Of a DNA stretch of 64,000 nt, positions 14,101 through 26,399 are shown piece after piece (position 1 is the stretch's first letter; every line of letters starts with the position of its first letter). Below the pieces are notes generated by a model. That model was not told the origin of the DNA. It did no database searches and worked only from the letters and a program-made list of their open reading frames with translations. Both the position numbers and the translations under genes were made by a program. This DNA is from Arenicola marina. Its lineage: Eukaryota; Annelida; Polychaeta; Arenicolidae. The stretch spans positions 27,822,352 to 27,886,351 of the forward strand of contig OZ025257.1 in NCBI GenBank assembly GCA_964019135.1. Reading direction: 5' to 3'.

Positions 14101-17100
14101 TGGTGCAGCGAGGGTGACGACAAGAGACCGTCTGGTGCAGAGAGGGTGACGACAAGACACCGTCTGGTGCAGGGAGTGTGACGACAAGAGAACGTCTGGT
14201 GCAGAGAGGGTGACGACAAGAGACCGTCTGGTGCAGAGAGTGTGACGACAAGAGACCGTCTGGTGTAAAGAGGGTGACGACAAGACACCGTCTGGTGCAG
14301 GGAGTGTGACGACAAGAGACCGTCTGGTGCAGAGAGGGTGACGACAAGAGACCGTCTGGTGCAGAGGGTGTGACGACAAGAGACGGTCTGGTGCAGAGAG
14401 TGTGACGACAAGACACCGTCTGGTGCAGAGGGTGACGACAAGAGACCGTCCGGTGCAGAGAGTGTGACGACAAGACACCGTCTGGTGCAGAGGGTGTGAC
14501 GACAAGACACCGTCTGGTGCAGAGAGGGTGACGACAAGAGACCGTCTGGTGCAGAGCGTGTGACGACAAGAGACCGTCTGATGCAGAGGGTGTGACGACA
14601 AGACACCGTCTGGTGCAGAGGGTGTGACGACAAGAGACCGTCTGGTGCACAGAGGGTGACGACAAGACACCGTCTGATGCAGAGGGTGACGACAAGAGAC
14701 CGTCTGGTGCAGAGAGTGTGACGACAAGAGACCGTCTGGTGCACAGAGGGTGACGACAAGACACCGTCTGGTGTAGAGGGTGACGACAAGAGACCGTCTG
14801 GTGCAGAGAGGGTGACGACAAGCGACCGTCTGGTGCAGAGAGTGTGACGACAAGAGACCGTCTGGTGCAGAGGGTGTGACGACAAGAGACCGTCTGGTGC
14901 AGAGAGTGTGACGACAAGAGACCGTCTGGTGCAGAGGGTGTGACGACAAGAGACCGTCTGGTGCAGAGAGTGTGACGACAAGACACCGTCTGGTGCAGAG
15001 AGTGTGACGACAAGAGACCGTCTCGTGCACAGAGGGTGACGACAAGACACCGTCTGGTGCAGAGGGTGTGACGACAAGACACCGTCTGGTGCAGAGAGGG
15101 TGACGACAAGAGACCGTCTGATGCAGAGGGTGTGACGACAAGAGAACGTCTGGTGCACAAAGGGTGACGAGAAGACACCGTCTGCTGCAGAGAGTGTGAC
15201 GACAAGAGACCGTCTGGTGCAGAGAGGGTGACGACAAGAGATCGTCTGGTGCAGAGGGTGTGACGGCAAGAGAACGTCTGGTGCAGAGAGTGTGACGACA
15301 AGACACCGTCTGGTGCAGAGAGGGTGACGACAAGAGACCGTCTGATGCAGAGGGTGTGACGACAAGACACCGTCTGGTGCAGAGGGTGTGACGACAAGAG
15401 ACCGTCTGGTGCACAGAGGGTGACGACAAGACACCGTCTGGTGCAGAGGGTGACGACAAGAGACCGTCTGGTGCAGAGAGTGTGACGACAAGAGACCGTC
15501 TGGTGCACAAAGGGTGACGACAAGACACCGTCTGGTGCAGAGGGTGACGACAAGAGACCGTCCGGTGCAGAGAGTTTGACGACAAGACACCCTCTGGTGC
15601 AGAGGGTGTGACGACAAGAGACCGTCTGGTGCAGAGAGTGTGACGACAAGACACCGTCTGGTGCAGATAGTTTGACAACAAGAGACCGTCTCGTGCACAG
15701 AGTGTGACGACAAGACACCGTCTGGGGCAGAGTGTGACGACAAGAGACCGTCTGGTGCAGAGGGTGTGACGACAAGAGAATGTCTGGTGCACAGAGGGTG
15801 ACGACAAGAGACCGTCTGGTGCAGAGGGTGTGACGACAAGAGACCGTCTGGTGCAGAGAGTGTGGCGACAAGAGACCGTCTGGTGCAGAGGGTGTGACGA
15901 CAAGAGACCGTCTGGTGCACAGAGGGTGACAACAAGAGACAGTCTGGTGCAGAGGGTGTGACGACAAGAGACCGTCTGGTGCAGAGAGGGTGACGACAAG
16001 ACACGTCTGGTGCAGGGAGTGTGACGACAAGAGACCGTCTGGTGCAGAGAGGGTGACGACAAGAGACCGTCTGGTGCAGAGAGTGTGACGACAAGAGACG
16101 GTCTGGTGCAGAGAGTGTGACGACAAGAGACCGTCTGGTGCAGCGAGGGTGACGACAAGAGACCGTCTGGTGCAGAGAGGGTGACGACAAGACACCGTCT
16201 GGTGCAGGGAGTGTGACGACAAGAGACCGTCTGGTGCAGAGAGGGTGACGACAAGAGACCGTCTGGTGCAGAGAGTGTGACGACAAGAGACCGTCTGGTG
16301 CAGAGAGGGTGACGACAAGACACCGTCTGGTGCAGGGAGTGTGACGACAAGAGACCGTCTGGTGCAGGGAATGTGATGACAAGAGACCGTCTGGTGCAGG
16401 GAGTGTGACGACAAGAGACCGACTGGTGCAGGGAGTGTGACGACAAGAGACGGTCTGGTGCAGAGAGGGTGACGACGAGAGACCGTCTGGTGCAGAGAGG
16501 GTGACAACAAGACACCGTCTGGTGCAGGGAGTGTGACGACAAGACACCGTCTGGTGCAGGGAGTGTGACGACAAGAGACCGTCTGGTGCAGAGAGGGTGA
16601 CGACAAGAGACCGTCTGGTGCACAGAGGGTGACGACAAGACACCGTCTGGTGCAGGGACTGTGACGACAAGAGACCGTCTGGTGCAGAGAGTGTGACGAC
16701 AAGAGACGGTCTGGTGCAGAGAGTGTGACGACAAGAGACCGTCTGGTGCAGCGAGGGTGACGACAAGAGACCGTCTGGTGCAGAGAGGGTGACGACAAGA
16801 CACCGTCTGGTGCAGGGAGTGTGACGACAAGAGAACGTCTGGTGCAGAGAGGGTGACGACAAGAGACCGTCTGGTGCAGAGAGTGTGACGACAAGAGACC
16901 GTCTGGTGTAAAGAGGGTGACGACAAGACACCGTCTGGTGCAGGGAGTGTGACGACAAGAGACCGTCTGGTGCAGAGAGGGTGACGACAAGAGACCGTCT
17001 GGTGCAGAGAGGGTGACGACAAGAGACAGTCTGGTGCAGAGGGTGTGACGACAAGAGACCGTCTGGTGCACAGAGGGTGACGACAAGAGACAGTCTGGTG

Positions 17101-17870
17101 CAGAGGGTGTGACGACAAGAGACCGTCTGGTGCAGAGAGGGTGACGACAAGAGACCGTCTGGTGCAGAGAGTGTGACGACAAGACACCGTCTGGTGCAGA
17201 GGGTGTGACGACAAGAGAACGTCTGGTGCAGAGAGTGTGACGACAAGACACCGCCTGGTGCAGAGAGTGTGACGACAAGAGACCGTCTGGTGCAGAAGGT
17301 GTGACGACAAGACACCGTCTGGTGCAGAGGGTGTGACGACAAGACACCGTCTGGTGCAGAGGGTGTGACGACAAGAGACGGTCTGGTGCAGAGAGTGTGA
17401 CGACAAGACACCGTCTGGTGCAGAGGGTGTGACGACAAGAGACGGTCTGGTGCAGAGAGGGTGACGACAAGAGACCGTCTGGTGCAGAGAGTGTGACGAC
17501 AAGAGAACGTCTGGTGCACAAAGGGTGACGAGAAGACACCGTCTGCTGCAGAGAGTGTGACGACAAGACACCGTCTGGTGCAGAGGGTGTGACGACAAGG
17601 GAACGTCTGGTGCAGAGAGTGTGACGACAAGAGACCGTCTGGTGCAGAGAGGGTGACGACAAGAGACCGTCTGATGCAGAGGGTGTGACGACAAGACACC
17701 GTCTGGTGCAGAGGGTGTGACGACAAGAGACCGTCTGGTGCACAGAGGGTGACGACAAGACACCGTCTGGTGCAGAGGGTGACGACAAGAGACCGTCTGG
17801 TGCAGAGAGTGTGACGACAAGAGACCGTCTGGTGCACAGAGGGTGACGACAAGACACCGTCTGGTGCAGA
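8101..17870 (+). repeat. Higher-order duplication, offset 6,535 bp
   Basis: About 8,101-11,330 recurs at about 14,636-17,865. Markers at a constant 6,535-bp offset are GATGCAGAGG at 8,141/14,676, CACAAAGGGT at 8,621/15,156, the 31-bp monomer with ACACGTCTGG near 9,470/16,005, AGGGAATGTG at 9,831/16,366 and GTGTAAAGAG at 10,371/16,906. Further left the match continues at offset 6,723, because the first copy carries 188 extra bases. Further right the offset becomes 6,473 after a two-monomer (62-bp) difference. Confidence 0.88.
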
Positions 17871-20800
17871 GGGTGACGACAAGAGACCGTCCGGTGCAGA
17901 GAGTTTGACGACAAGACACCCTCTGGTGCAGAGGGTGTGACGACAAGAGACCGTCTGGTGCAGAGAGTGTGACGACAAGACACCGTCTGGTGCAGATAGT
18001 GTGACAACAAGAGACCGTCTCGTGCACAGAGTGTGACGACAAGACACCGTCTGGGGCAGAGTGTGACGACAAGAGACCGTCTGGTGCAGATGGTGTGACG
18101 ACAAGAGAATGTCTGGTGCACAGAGGGTGACGACAAGAGACCGTCTGGTGCAGAGGGTGTGACGACAAGAGACCGTCTGGTACAGAGAGTGTGGCGACAA
18201 GAGACCGTCTGGTGCAGAGGGTGTGACGACAAGAGACCGTCTGGTGCACAGAGGGTGACGACAAGACACCGTCTGGTGCAGAGGGTGTGACGACAAGAGA
18301 CGGTCTGGTGCAGAGAGTGTGACGACAAGACACCGTCTGGTGCAGAGGTTGTGACGACAAGACACCGTCTGGTGCAGAGGGTGTGACGACAAGACACCGT
18401 CTGGTGCAGAGGGTGTGACGACAAGAGACCGTCTGGTGCAGAGAGTGTGACGACAAGACACCGTCTGGTGCAGAGGGTGTGACGACAAGAGACGGTCTGG
18501 TGCAGAGAGGGTGACGACAAGAGACCGTCTGGTGCAGAGAGTGTGACGACAAGAGAACGTCTGGTGCACAAAGGGTGACGAGAAGACACCGTCTGCTGCA
18601 GAGAGTGTGACGACAAGACACCGTCTGGTGCAGAGGGTGTGACGACAAGGGAACGTCTGGTGCAGAGAGTGTGACGACAAGAGACCGTCTGGTGCAGAGA
18701 GGGTGACGACAAGAGACCGTCTGATGCAGAGGGTGTGACGACAAGACACCGTCTGGTGCAGAGGGTGTGACGACAAGAGACCGTCTGGTGCACAGAGGGT
18801 GACGACAAGACACCGTCTGGTGCAGAGGGTGACGACAAGAGACCGTCTGGTGCAGAGAGTGTGACGACAAGAGACCGTCTGGTGCACAGAGGGTGACGAC
18901 AAGACACCGTCTGGTGCAGAGGGTGACGACAAGAGACCGTCCGGTGCAGAGAGTTTGACGACAAGACACCCTCTGGTGCAGAGGGTGTGACGACAAGAGA
19001 CCGTCTGGTGCAGAGAGTGTGACGACAAGACACCGTCTGGTGCAGATAGTGTGACAACAAGAGACCGTCTCGTGCACAGAGTGTGACGACAAGACACCGT
19101 CTGGGGCAGAGTGTGACGACAAGAGACCGTGTGGTGCAGATGGTGTGACGACAAGAGAATGTCTGGTGCACAGAGGGTGACGACAAGAGACCGTCTGTTG
19201 CAGAGGGTGTGACGACAAGAGACCGTCTGGTACAGAGAGTGTGGCGACAAGAGACCGTCTGGTGCAGAGGGTGTGACGACAAGAGACCGTCTGGTGCACA
19301 GAGGGTGACGACAAGACACCGTCTGGTGCAGAGGGTGTGACGACAAGAGACGGTCTGGTGCAGAGAGTGTGACGACAAGACACCGTCTGGTGCAGAGGTT
19401 GTGACGACAAGAGACCGTCTGGTGCAGAGGGTGTGACGACAAGACACCGTCTGGTGCAGAGGGTGTGACGACAAGGGAACGTCTGGTGCAGAGAGGGTGA
19501 CGACAAGAGACCGTCTGGTGCAGAGAGTGTGACGACAAGAGAACGTCTGGTGCACAAAGGGTGACGAGAAGACACCGTCTGCTGCAGAGAGTGTGACGAC
19601 AAGAGACGGTCTGGTGCAGAGAGGGTGACGACAAGAGATCGTCTGGTGCAGAGGGTGTGACGGCAAGAGAACGTCTGGTGCAGAGAGTGTGACGAGAAGA
19701 GACCGTCTGGTGCAGAGAGGGTGACGACAAGAGACCGTCTGATGCAGAGGGTGTGACGACAAGACACCGTCTGGTGCAGAGGGTGTGACGACAAGAGACC
19801 GTCTGGTGCACAGAGGGTGACGACAAGACACCGTCTGGTGCAGAGGGTGACGACAAGAGACCGTCTGGTGCACAGAGTGTGACGACAAGAGACCGTCTGG
19901 TGCACAGAGGGTGACGACAAGACACCGTCTGGTGCAGAGGGTGACGACAAGAGACCGTCCGGTGCAGAGAGTTTGACGACAAGACACCCTCTGGTGCAGA
20001 GGGTGTGACGACAAGAGACCGTCTGGTGCAGAGAGTGTGACGACAAGACACCGTCTGGTGCAGATAGTGTGACAACAAGAGACCGTCTCGTGCACAGAGT
20101 GTGACGACAAGACACCGTCTGGGGCAGAGTGTGACGACAAGAGACCGTCTGGTGCAGAGGGTGTGACGACAAGAGAATGTCTGGTGCACAGAGGGTGACG
20201 ACAAGAGACCGTCTGGTGCAGAGGGTGTGACGACAAGAGACCGTCTGGTGCAGAGAGTGTGGCGACAAGAGACCGTCTGGTGCAGAGGGTGTGACGACAA
20301 GAGACCGTCTGGTGCACAGAGGGTGACGACAAGAGACAGTCTGGTGCAGAGGGTGTGACGACAAGAGACCGTCTGGTGCAGAGAGGGTGACGACAAGAGA
20401 CCGTCTGGTGCAGGGAGTGTGACGACAAGAGACCGTCTGGTGCAGAGAGGGTGACGACAAGAGACCGTCTGGTGCAGAGAGTGTGACGACAAGAGACGGT
20501 CTGGTGCAAAGAGTGTGACGACAAGAGACCGTCTGGTGCAGCGAGGGTGACGACAAGAGACCGTCTGGTGCAGAGAGGGTGACGACAAGACACCGTCTGG
20601 TGCAGGGAGTGTGACGACAAGAGACCGTCTGGTGCAGAGAGGGTGACGACAAGAGACCGTCTGGTGCAGAGAGTGTGACGACAAGAGACCGTCTGGTGCA
20701 GAGAGGGTGACGACAAGACACCGTCTGGTGCAGGGAGTGTGACGACAAGAGACCGTCTGGTGCAGGGAGTGTGACGACAAGAGACCGTCTGGTGCAGGGA

Positions 20801-21569
20801 GTGTGACGACAAGAGACCGACTGGTGCAGGGAGTGTGACGACAAGAGACGGTCTGGTGCAGAGAGGGTGACGACGAGAGACCGTCTGGTGCAGAGAGGGT
20901 GACGACAAGACACCGTCTGGTGCAGGGAGTGTGACGACAAGACACCGTCTGGTGCAGGGAGTGTGACGACAAGAGACCGTCTGGTGCAGAGAGGGTGACG
21001 ACAAGAGACCGTCTGGTGCACAGAGGGTGACGACAAGACACCGTCTGGTGCAGGGACTGTGACGACAAGAGACCGTCTGGTGCAGAGAGTGTGACGACAA
21101 GAGACGGTCTGGTGCAGAGAGTGTGACGACAAGAGACCGTCTGGTGCAGCGAGGGTGACGACAAGAGACCGTCTGGTGCAGAGAGGGTGACGACAAGACA
21201 CCGTCTGGTGCAGGGAGTGTGACGACAAGAGACCGTCTGGTGCAGAGAGGGTGACGACAAGAGACCGTCTGGTGCAGAGAGTGTGACGACAAGAGACCGT
21301 CTGGTGCAAAGAGGGTGACGACAAGACACCGTCTGGTGCAGGGAGTGTGACGACAAGAGACCGTCTGGTGCAGAGAGGGTGACGACAAGAGACCGTCTGG
21401 TGCAGAGAGGGTGACGACAAGACACCGTCTGGTGCAGAGAGTGTGACGACAAGAGACCGTCTGGTGCAGAGAGGGTGACGACAAGAGACCGTCTGGTGCA
21501 GAGAGGGTGACGACAAGACACCGTCTGGTGCAGGGAGTGTGACGACAAGAGACCGTCTGGTGCACAGAG
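11820..21569 (+). repeat. Higher-order duplication, offset 7,521 bp
   Basis: About 11,820-14,049 recurs at 19,341-21,569. Matching markers are TGCAGAGGTT at 11,870/19,391, GGGCAGAGTG at 12,601/20,122, TGGTGCAAAG at 12,981/20,502 and CAGGGACTGT at 13,530/21,051. A nested duplication of about 1,050 bp (marker at 18,341/19,391) lies just to the left. The copies part at 14,049/21,570. Confidence 0.87.
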
Positions 21570-21744
21570 GGTGACGACAAGAGACAGTCTGGTGCAGGGA
21601 GTGTGACGACAAGACACCGTCTGGTGCAGAGAGGGTGACGACAAGAGACCGTCTGGTGCAGAGAGGGTGACGACAAGACACCGTCTGGTGCAGAGAGGGT
21701 GACGACAAGAGAACGTCTGGTGCAGGGAGTGTGACGACAAGAGA

Positions 21745-23240
21745 CCGGCTGGTGCAGGGAGTGTGACGACAAGAGACCGTCTGGTGCAGGGAGTGTGACG
21801 ACAAGAGACCGTCTGGTGCAGAGAGGGTGACGACAAGAGACCGGCTGGTGCAGGGAGTGTGACGACAAGAGACCGTCTGGTGCAGGGAGTGTGACGACAA
21901 GAGACCGTCTGGTGCAGAGAGGGTGACGACAAGAGACCGTCTGGTGCAGAGAGGGTGACGACAAGACACCGTCTGGTGCAGGGAGTGTGACGACAAGACA
22001 CCGTCTGGTGCAGGGAGTGTGACGACAAGAGACCGTCTGGTGCAGAGAGGGTGACGACAAGGGACCGTCTGGTGCAGAGAGGGTGACGACAAGAGACCGT
22101 CTGGTGCAGAGAGTGTGACGACAAGACACCGTCTGGTGCAGAGGGTGTGACGACAAGCGACCGTCTGGTGCAGAGAGGGTGACGACAAGAGACCGTCTGG
22201 TGCAGAGAGTGTGGCGACAAGAGACCGTCTGGTGCAGAGGGTGTGACGACAAGAGACCGTCTGGGGCACAGAGGGTGACGACAAGAGACCGTCTGGTGCA
22301 GAGAGTGTGAAGACAAGACACCGTCTGGTGCAGAGAGTGTGACGACAAGAGACCGTCTGGTGCACAGAGAGTGACGACAAGAGACCGTCTGGTGCACAGA
22401 GTGTGGCGACAAGAGACCGTCTGGTGCAGAGGATGTGACGACAAGAGACCGTCTGTTGCCCAGAGGGTGACGACAAGAGACGGTCTGGTGCAGAGGGTGT
22501 GACGACAAGAGACCGTCTGGTGCAGAGAGGGTGACGACAAGAGACCGTCTGGTGCAGAGAGGGTGACGACAAGAGAACGTCTGGTGCAGGGAGTGTGACG
22601 ACAAGAGACCGGCTGGTGCAGGGAGTGTGACGACAAGAGACCGTCTGGTGCAGGGAGTGTGACGACAAGAGACCGTCTGGTGCAGAGAGGGTGACGACAA
22701 GAGACCGTCTGGTGCAGAGAGGGTGACGACAACACACCGTCTGGTGCAGGGAGTGTGACGACAAGACACCGTCTGGTGCAGGGAGTGTGACAACAAGAGA
22801 CCGTCTGGTGCAGAGAGGGTGACGACAAGGGACCGTCTGGTGCAGAGAGGGTGACGACAAGAGATCGTCTGGTGCAGAGAGTGTGACGACAAGACACCGT
22901 CTGGTGCAGAGGGTGTGACGACAAGCGACCGTCTGGTGCAGAGAGGGTGACGACAAGAGACCGTCTGGTGCAGAGAGTGTGGCGACAAGAGACCGTCTGG
23001 TGCAGAGGGTGTGACGACAAGAGACCGTCTGGGGCACAGAGGGTGACGACAAGAGACCGTCTGGTGCAGAGAGTGTGAAGACAAGACACCGTCTGGTGCA
23101 GAGAGTGTGACGACAAGAGACCGTCTGGTGCACAGAGAGTGACGACAAGAGACCGTCTGGTGCACAGAGTGTGGCGACAAGAGACCGTCTGGTGCAGAGG
23201 ATGTGACGACAAGAGACCGTCTGGTGCCCAGAGGGTGACG
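21745..23240 (+). repeat. Tandem higher-order repeat, 768 bp (24 monomers)
   Basis: Two adjacent 768-bp units. Markers are CCGGCTGG at 21,841/22,609, GGGACCGTCT at 22,061/22,829, and GGATGTGACG at 22,431/23,199. A third CCGGCTGG marker at 21,745 suggests a further partial unit on the left. Confidence 0.88.
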
Positions 23241-26200
23241 ACAAGAGACCGTCTGGTGCAGAGGGTGTGACGACAAGAGACCGTCTGGTGCAGAGAGTGT
23301 GACGACAAGAGACCGTCTGGTGCAGAGAGTGTGACGACAAGAGACCGTCTGGTGCAGAGAGGGTGACGACAAGAGACCGTCTGGTGCAGAGAGGGTGACG
23401 ACAAGAGACCGTCTGGTGCAGAGAGTGTGACGACAAGAGACGGTCTGGTGCAGAGAGTGTGACGACAAGAGACCGTCTGGTGCAGAGTGTGTGACGACAA
23501 GACACCGTCTGGTGCAGAGGGTGACGACAAGAGATCGTCTGGTGCAGGGAGTGTGACGACAAGAGACCGTCTGGTGCAGAGAGTGTGACGACAAGACACC
23601 GTCTGGTGCAAAGGGTGTGACGACAAGAGAACGTCTGGTGCAGAGAGTGTGACGACAAGACACCGTCTGGTGCAGAGGGTGTGACGACAAGAGAACGTCT
23701 GGTGCACAGAGGGTGACGACAAGAGACCGTCTGGTGCAGAGGGTGTGACGACAAGAGACCGTCCGGTGCAGAGAGTGTGACGACAAGACACCGTCTGGTG
23801 CAGAGAGTGTGACGACAAGAGACCGTCTGGTGCACAGAGGGTGACGACAAGAGACCGTCTGGTGCAGAGAGTGTGACGACAAGAGACCGTCTGGTGCAGA
23901 GGGTGTGACGACAAGAGAACGTCTGGTGCAGAGAGTGTGACGACAAGAGACCGTCTGGTGCAGAGAGGGTGACGACAAGAGAACGTCTGTTGCAGAGAGT
24001 GTGACGACAAGAGGCCGTCTGGTGCAGAGGGGGTGACGACAAGAAACCGTCTGGTGCAGAGAGTGTGACGACAAGAGACCGTCTGGTGCAGAGAGGGTGA
24101 CGACAAGAGACCGTCTGATGCAGAGGGTGTGACGACAAGACACCGTCTGGTGCAGAGGGTGTGACGACAAGAGAACGTCTGGTGCAGAGAGTGTGACGAC
24201 AAGAGACCGTCTGGTGCAGAGAGGGTGACGACAAGAGAACGTCTGTTGCAGAGAGTGTGACGACAAGAGGCCGTCTGGTGCAGAGGGGGTGACGACAAGA
24301 AACCGTCTGGTGCAGAGAGTGTGACGACAAGAGACCGTCTGGTGCAGAGAGGGTGACGACAAGAGACCGTCTGATGCAGAGGGTGTGACGACAAGACACC
24401 GTCTGGTGCAGAGGGTGTGACGACAAGAGACCGTCTGGTGCATAGAGGGTGACGACAAGACACCGTCTGGTGCAGAGGGTGACGACAAGAGACCGTCTGG
24501 TGCAGAGAGTGTGACGACAAGAGACCGTCTGGTGCAGAGAGGGTGACGACAAGAGACCGTCGGGTGCAGGGGGTGTGACGACAAGAGACCGTCTGGTGCA
24601 GAGTCTGTGACGACAAGAGACCGTCTGGTGCAGAGCGTGTGAGGACAAGAGACCGTCTGATGCAGAGGGTGTGACGACAAGACACCGTCTGGTGCAGAGG
24701 GTGTGACGACAAGAGACCGTCTGGTGCACAGAGGGTGACGACAAGACACCGTCTGGTGCAGAGGGTGACGACAAGAGACCGTCTGGTGCAGAGAGTGTGA
24801 CGACAAGAGACCGTCTAGTGCACAGAGGGTGACGACAAGACACCGTCTGGTGTAGAGGGTGACGACAAGAGACCGTCTGGTGCAGAGAGGGTGACGACAA
24901 GAGACCGTCTGGTGCACAGGGGGTGACGACAAGAGACCGTCTGGTGCAGAGGGTGTGACGACAAGAGACCGTCTGGTGCAGAGAGTGTGACGACAAGAGA
25001 CCGTCTGGTGCAGAGGGTGTGACGACAAGAGACCGTCTGGTGCAGAGAGTGTGACGACAAGACACCGTCTGGTGCAGAGAGTGTGACGACAAGAGACCGT
25101 CTCGTGCACAGAGGGTGACGACAAGACACCGTCTGGGGCAGAGTGTGACGACAAGAGACCGTCTGGTGCAGAGGGTGTGACGACAAGAAAATGTCTGGTG
25201 CACAGAGGGTGACGACAAGAGACCGTCTGGTGCAGAGGGTGTGACGACAAGAGACCGTCTGGTGCAGAGAGTGTGGCGACAAGAGACCGTCTGGTGCAGA
25301 GGGTGTGACGACAAGAGACCGTCTGGTGCACAGAGGGTGACGACAAGAGACCGTCTGGTGCAGAGAGGGTGACGACAAGAGACCGTCTGGTGCAGAGAGT
25401 GTGACGACAAGACACCGTCTGGTGCAGAGGGTGTGACGACAAGAGAACGTCTGGTGCAGAGAGTGTGACGACAAGACACCGTCTGGTGCAGAGGGTGTGA
25501 CGACAAGGGAACGTCTGGTGCAGAGAGGGTGACGACAAGAGACCGTCTGGTGCAGAAGGTGTGACGACAAGACACCGTCTGGTGCAGAGGGTGTGACGAC
25601 AAGAGACCGTCTGGTGCAGAGGGTGTGACGACAAGAGAACGTCTGGTGCAGAGGGTGTGACGACAAGAGACCGTCTGATGCAGAGGGTGTGACGACAAGA
25701 GAACGTCTGGTGCACAAAGGGTGACGACAAGACACCGTCTGCTGCAGAGAGTGTGACGACAAGAGACCGTCTGGTGCAGAGAGGGTGACGACAAGAGACC
25801 GTCTGATGCAGAGGGTGTGACGACAAGACACCGTCTGGTGCAGAGGGTGTGACGACAAGAGACCGTCTGGTGCAGAGGGTGTGACGACAAGAGAACGTCT
25901 GGTGCACAAAGGGTGACGACAAGACACCGTCTGGTGCAGAGAGTGTGACGACAAGAGACCGTCTGGTGCAGAGAGGGTGACGACAAGACACCGTCTGGTG
26001 CAGAGGGTGTGACGACAAGAGAACGTCTGGTGCAGAGAGGGTGACGACAAGACACCGTCTGGTGCAGAGAGTGTGACGACAAGAGACCGTCTGGTGCAAA
26101 GAGGGTGACGACAAGAGACCGTCTGATGCAGAGGGTGTGACGACAAGACACCGTCTGGTGCAGAGGGTGTGACGACAAGACACCGTCTGGTGCAGAGGGT

Positions 26201-26399
26201 GTGACGACAAGAGAACGTCTGGTGCACAAAGGGTGACGACAAGACACCGTCTGCTGCAGAGAGTGTGACGACAAGAGACCGTCTGGTGCAGAGAGTGTGA
26301 CGACAAGAGACCGTCTGATGCAGAGGGTGTGACGACAAGACACCGTCTGGTGCAGAGGGTGTGACGACAAGAGACCGTCTGGTGCAGAGGGTGTGACGA

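Larger units (their letters stand above)
6140..25355 (+). repeat. Distant duplication inside the satellite, offset 18,010 bp
   Basis: About 1.2 kb at 6,140-7,345 is repeated at 24,150-25,355. Private variants coincide at an offset of 18,010 bp: GTCTGTTGCA at 6,231/24,241, CGGGTGCAGG at 6,551/24,561, TGTAGAGGGT at 6,841/24,851, and the monomer with ATGTCTGGTG at 7,181/25,191. A further local 240-bp duplication lies in the right copy (24,001-24,240 against 24,241-24,480). The entry spans both copies and the unrelated monomers between them. Confidence 0.85.
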
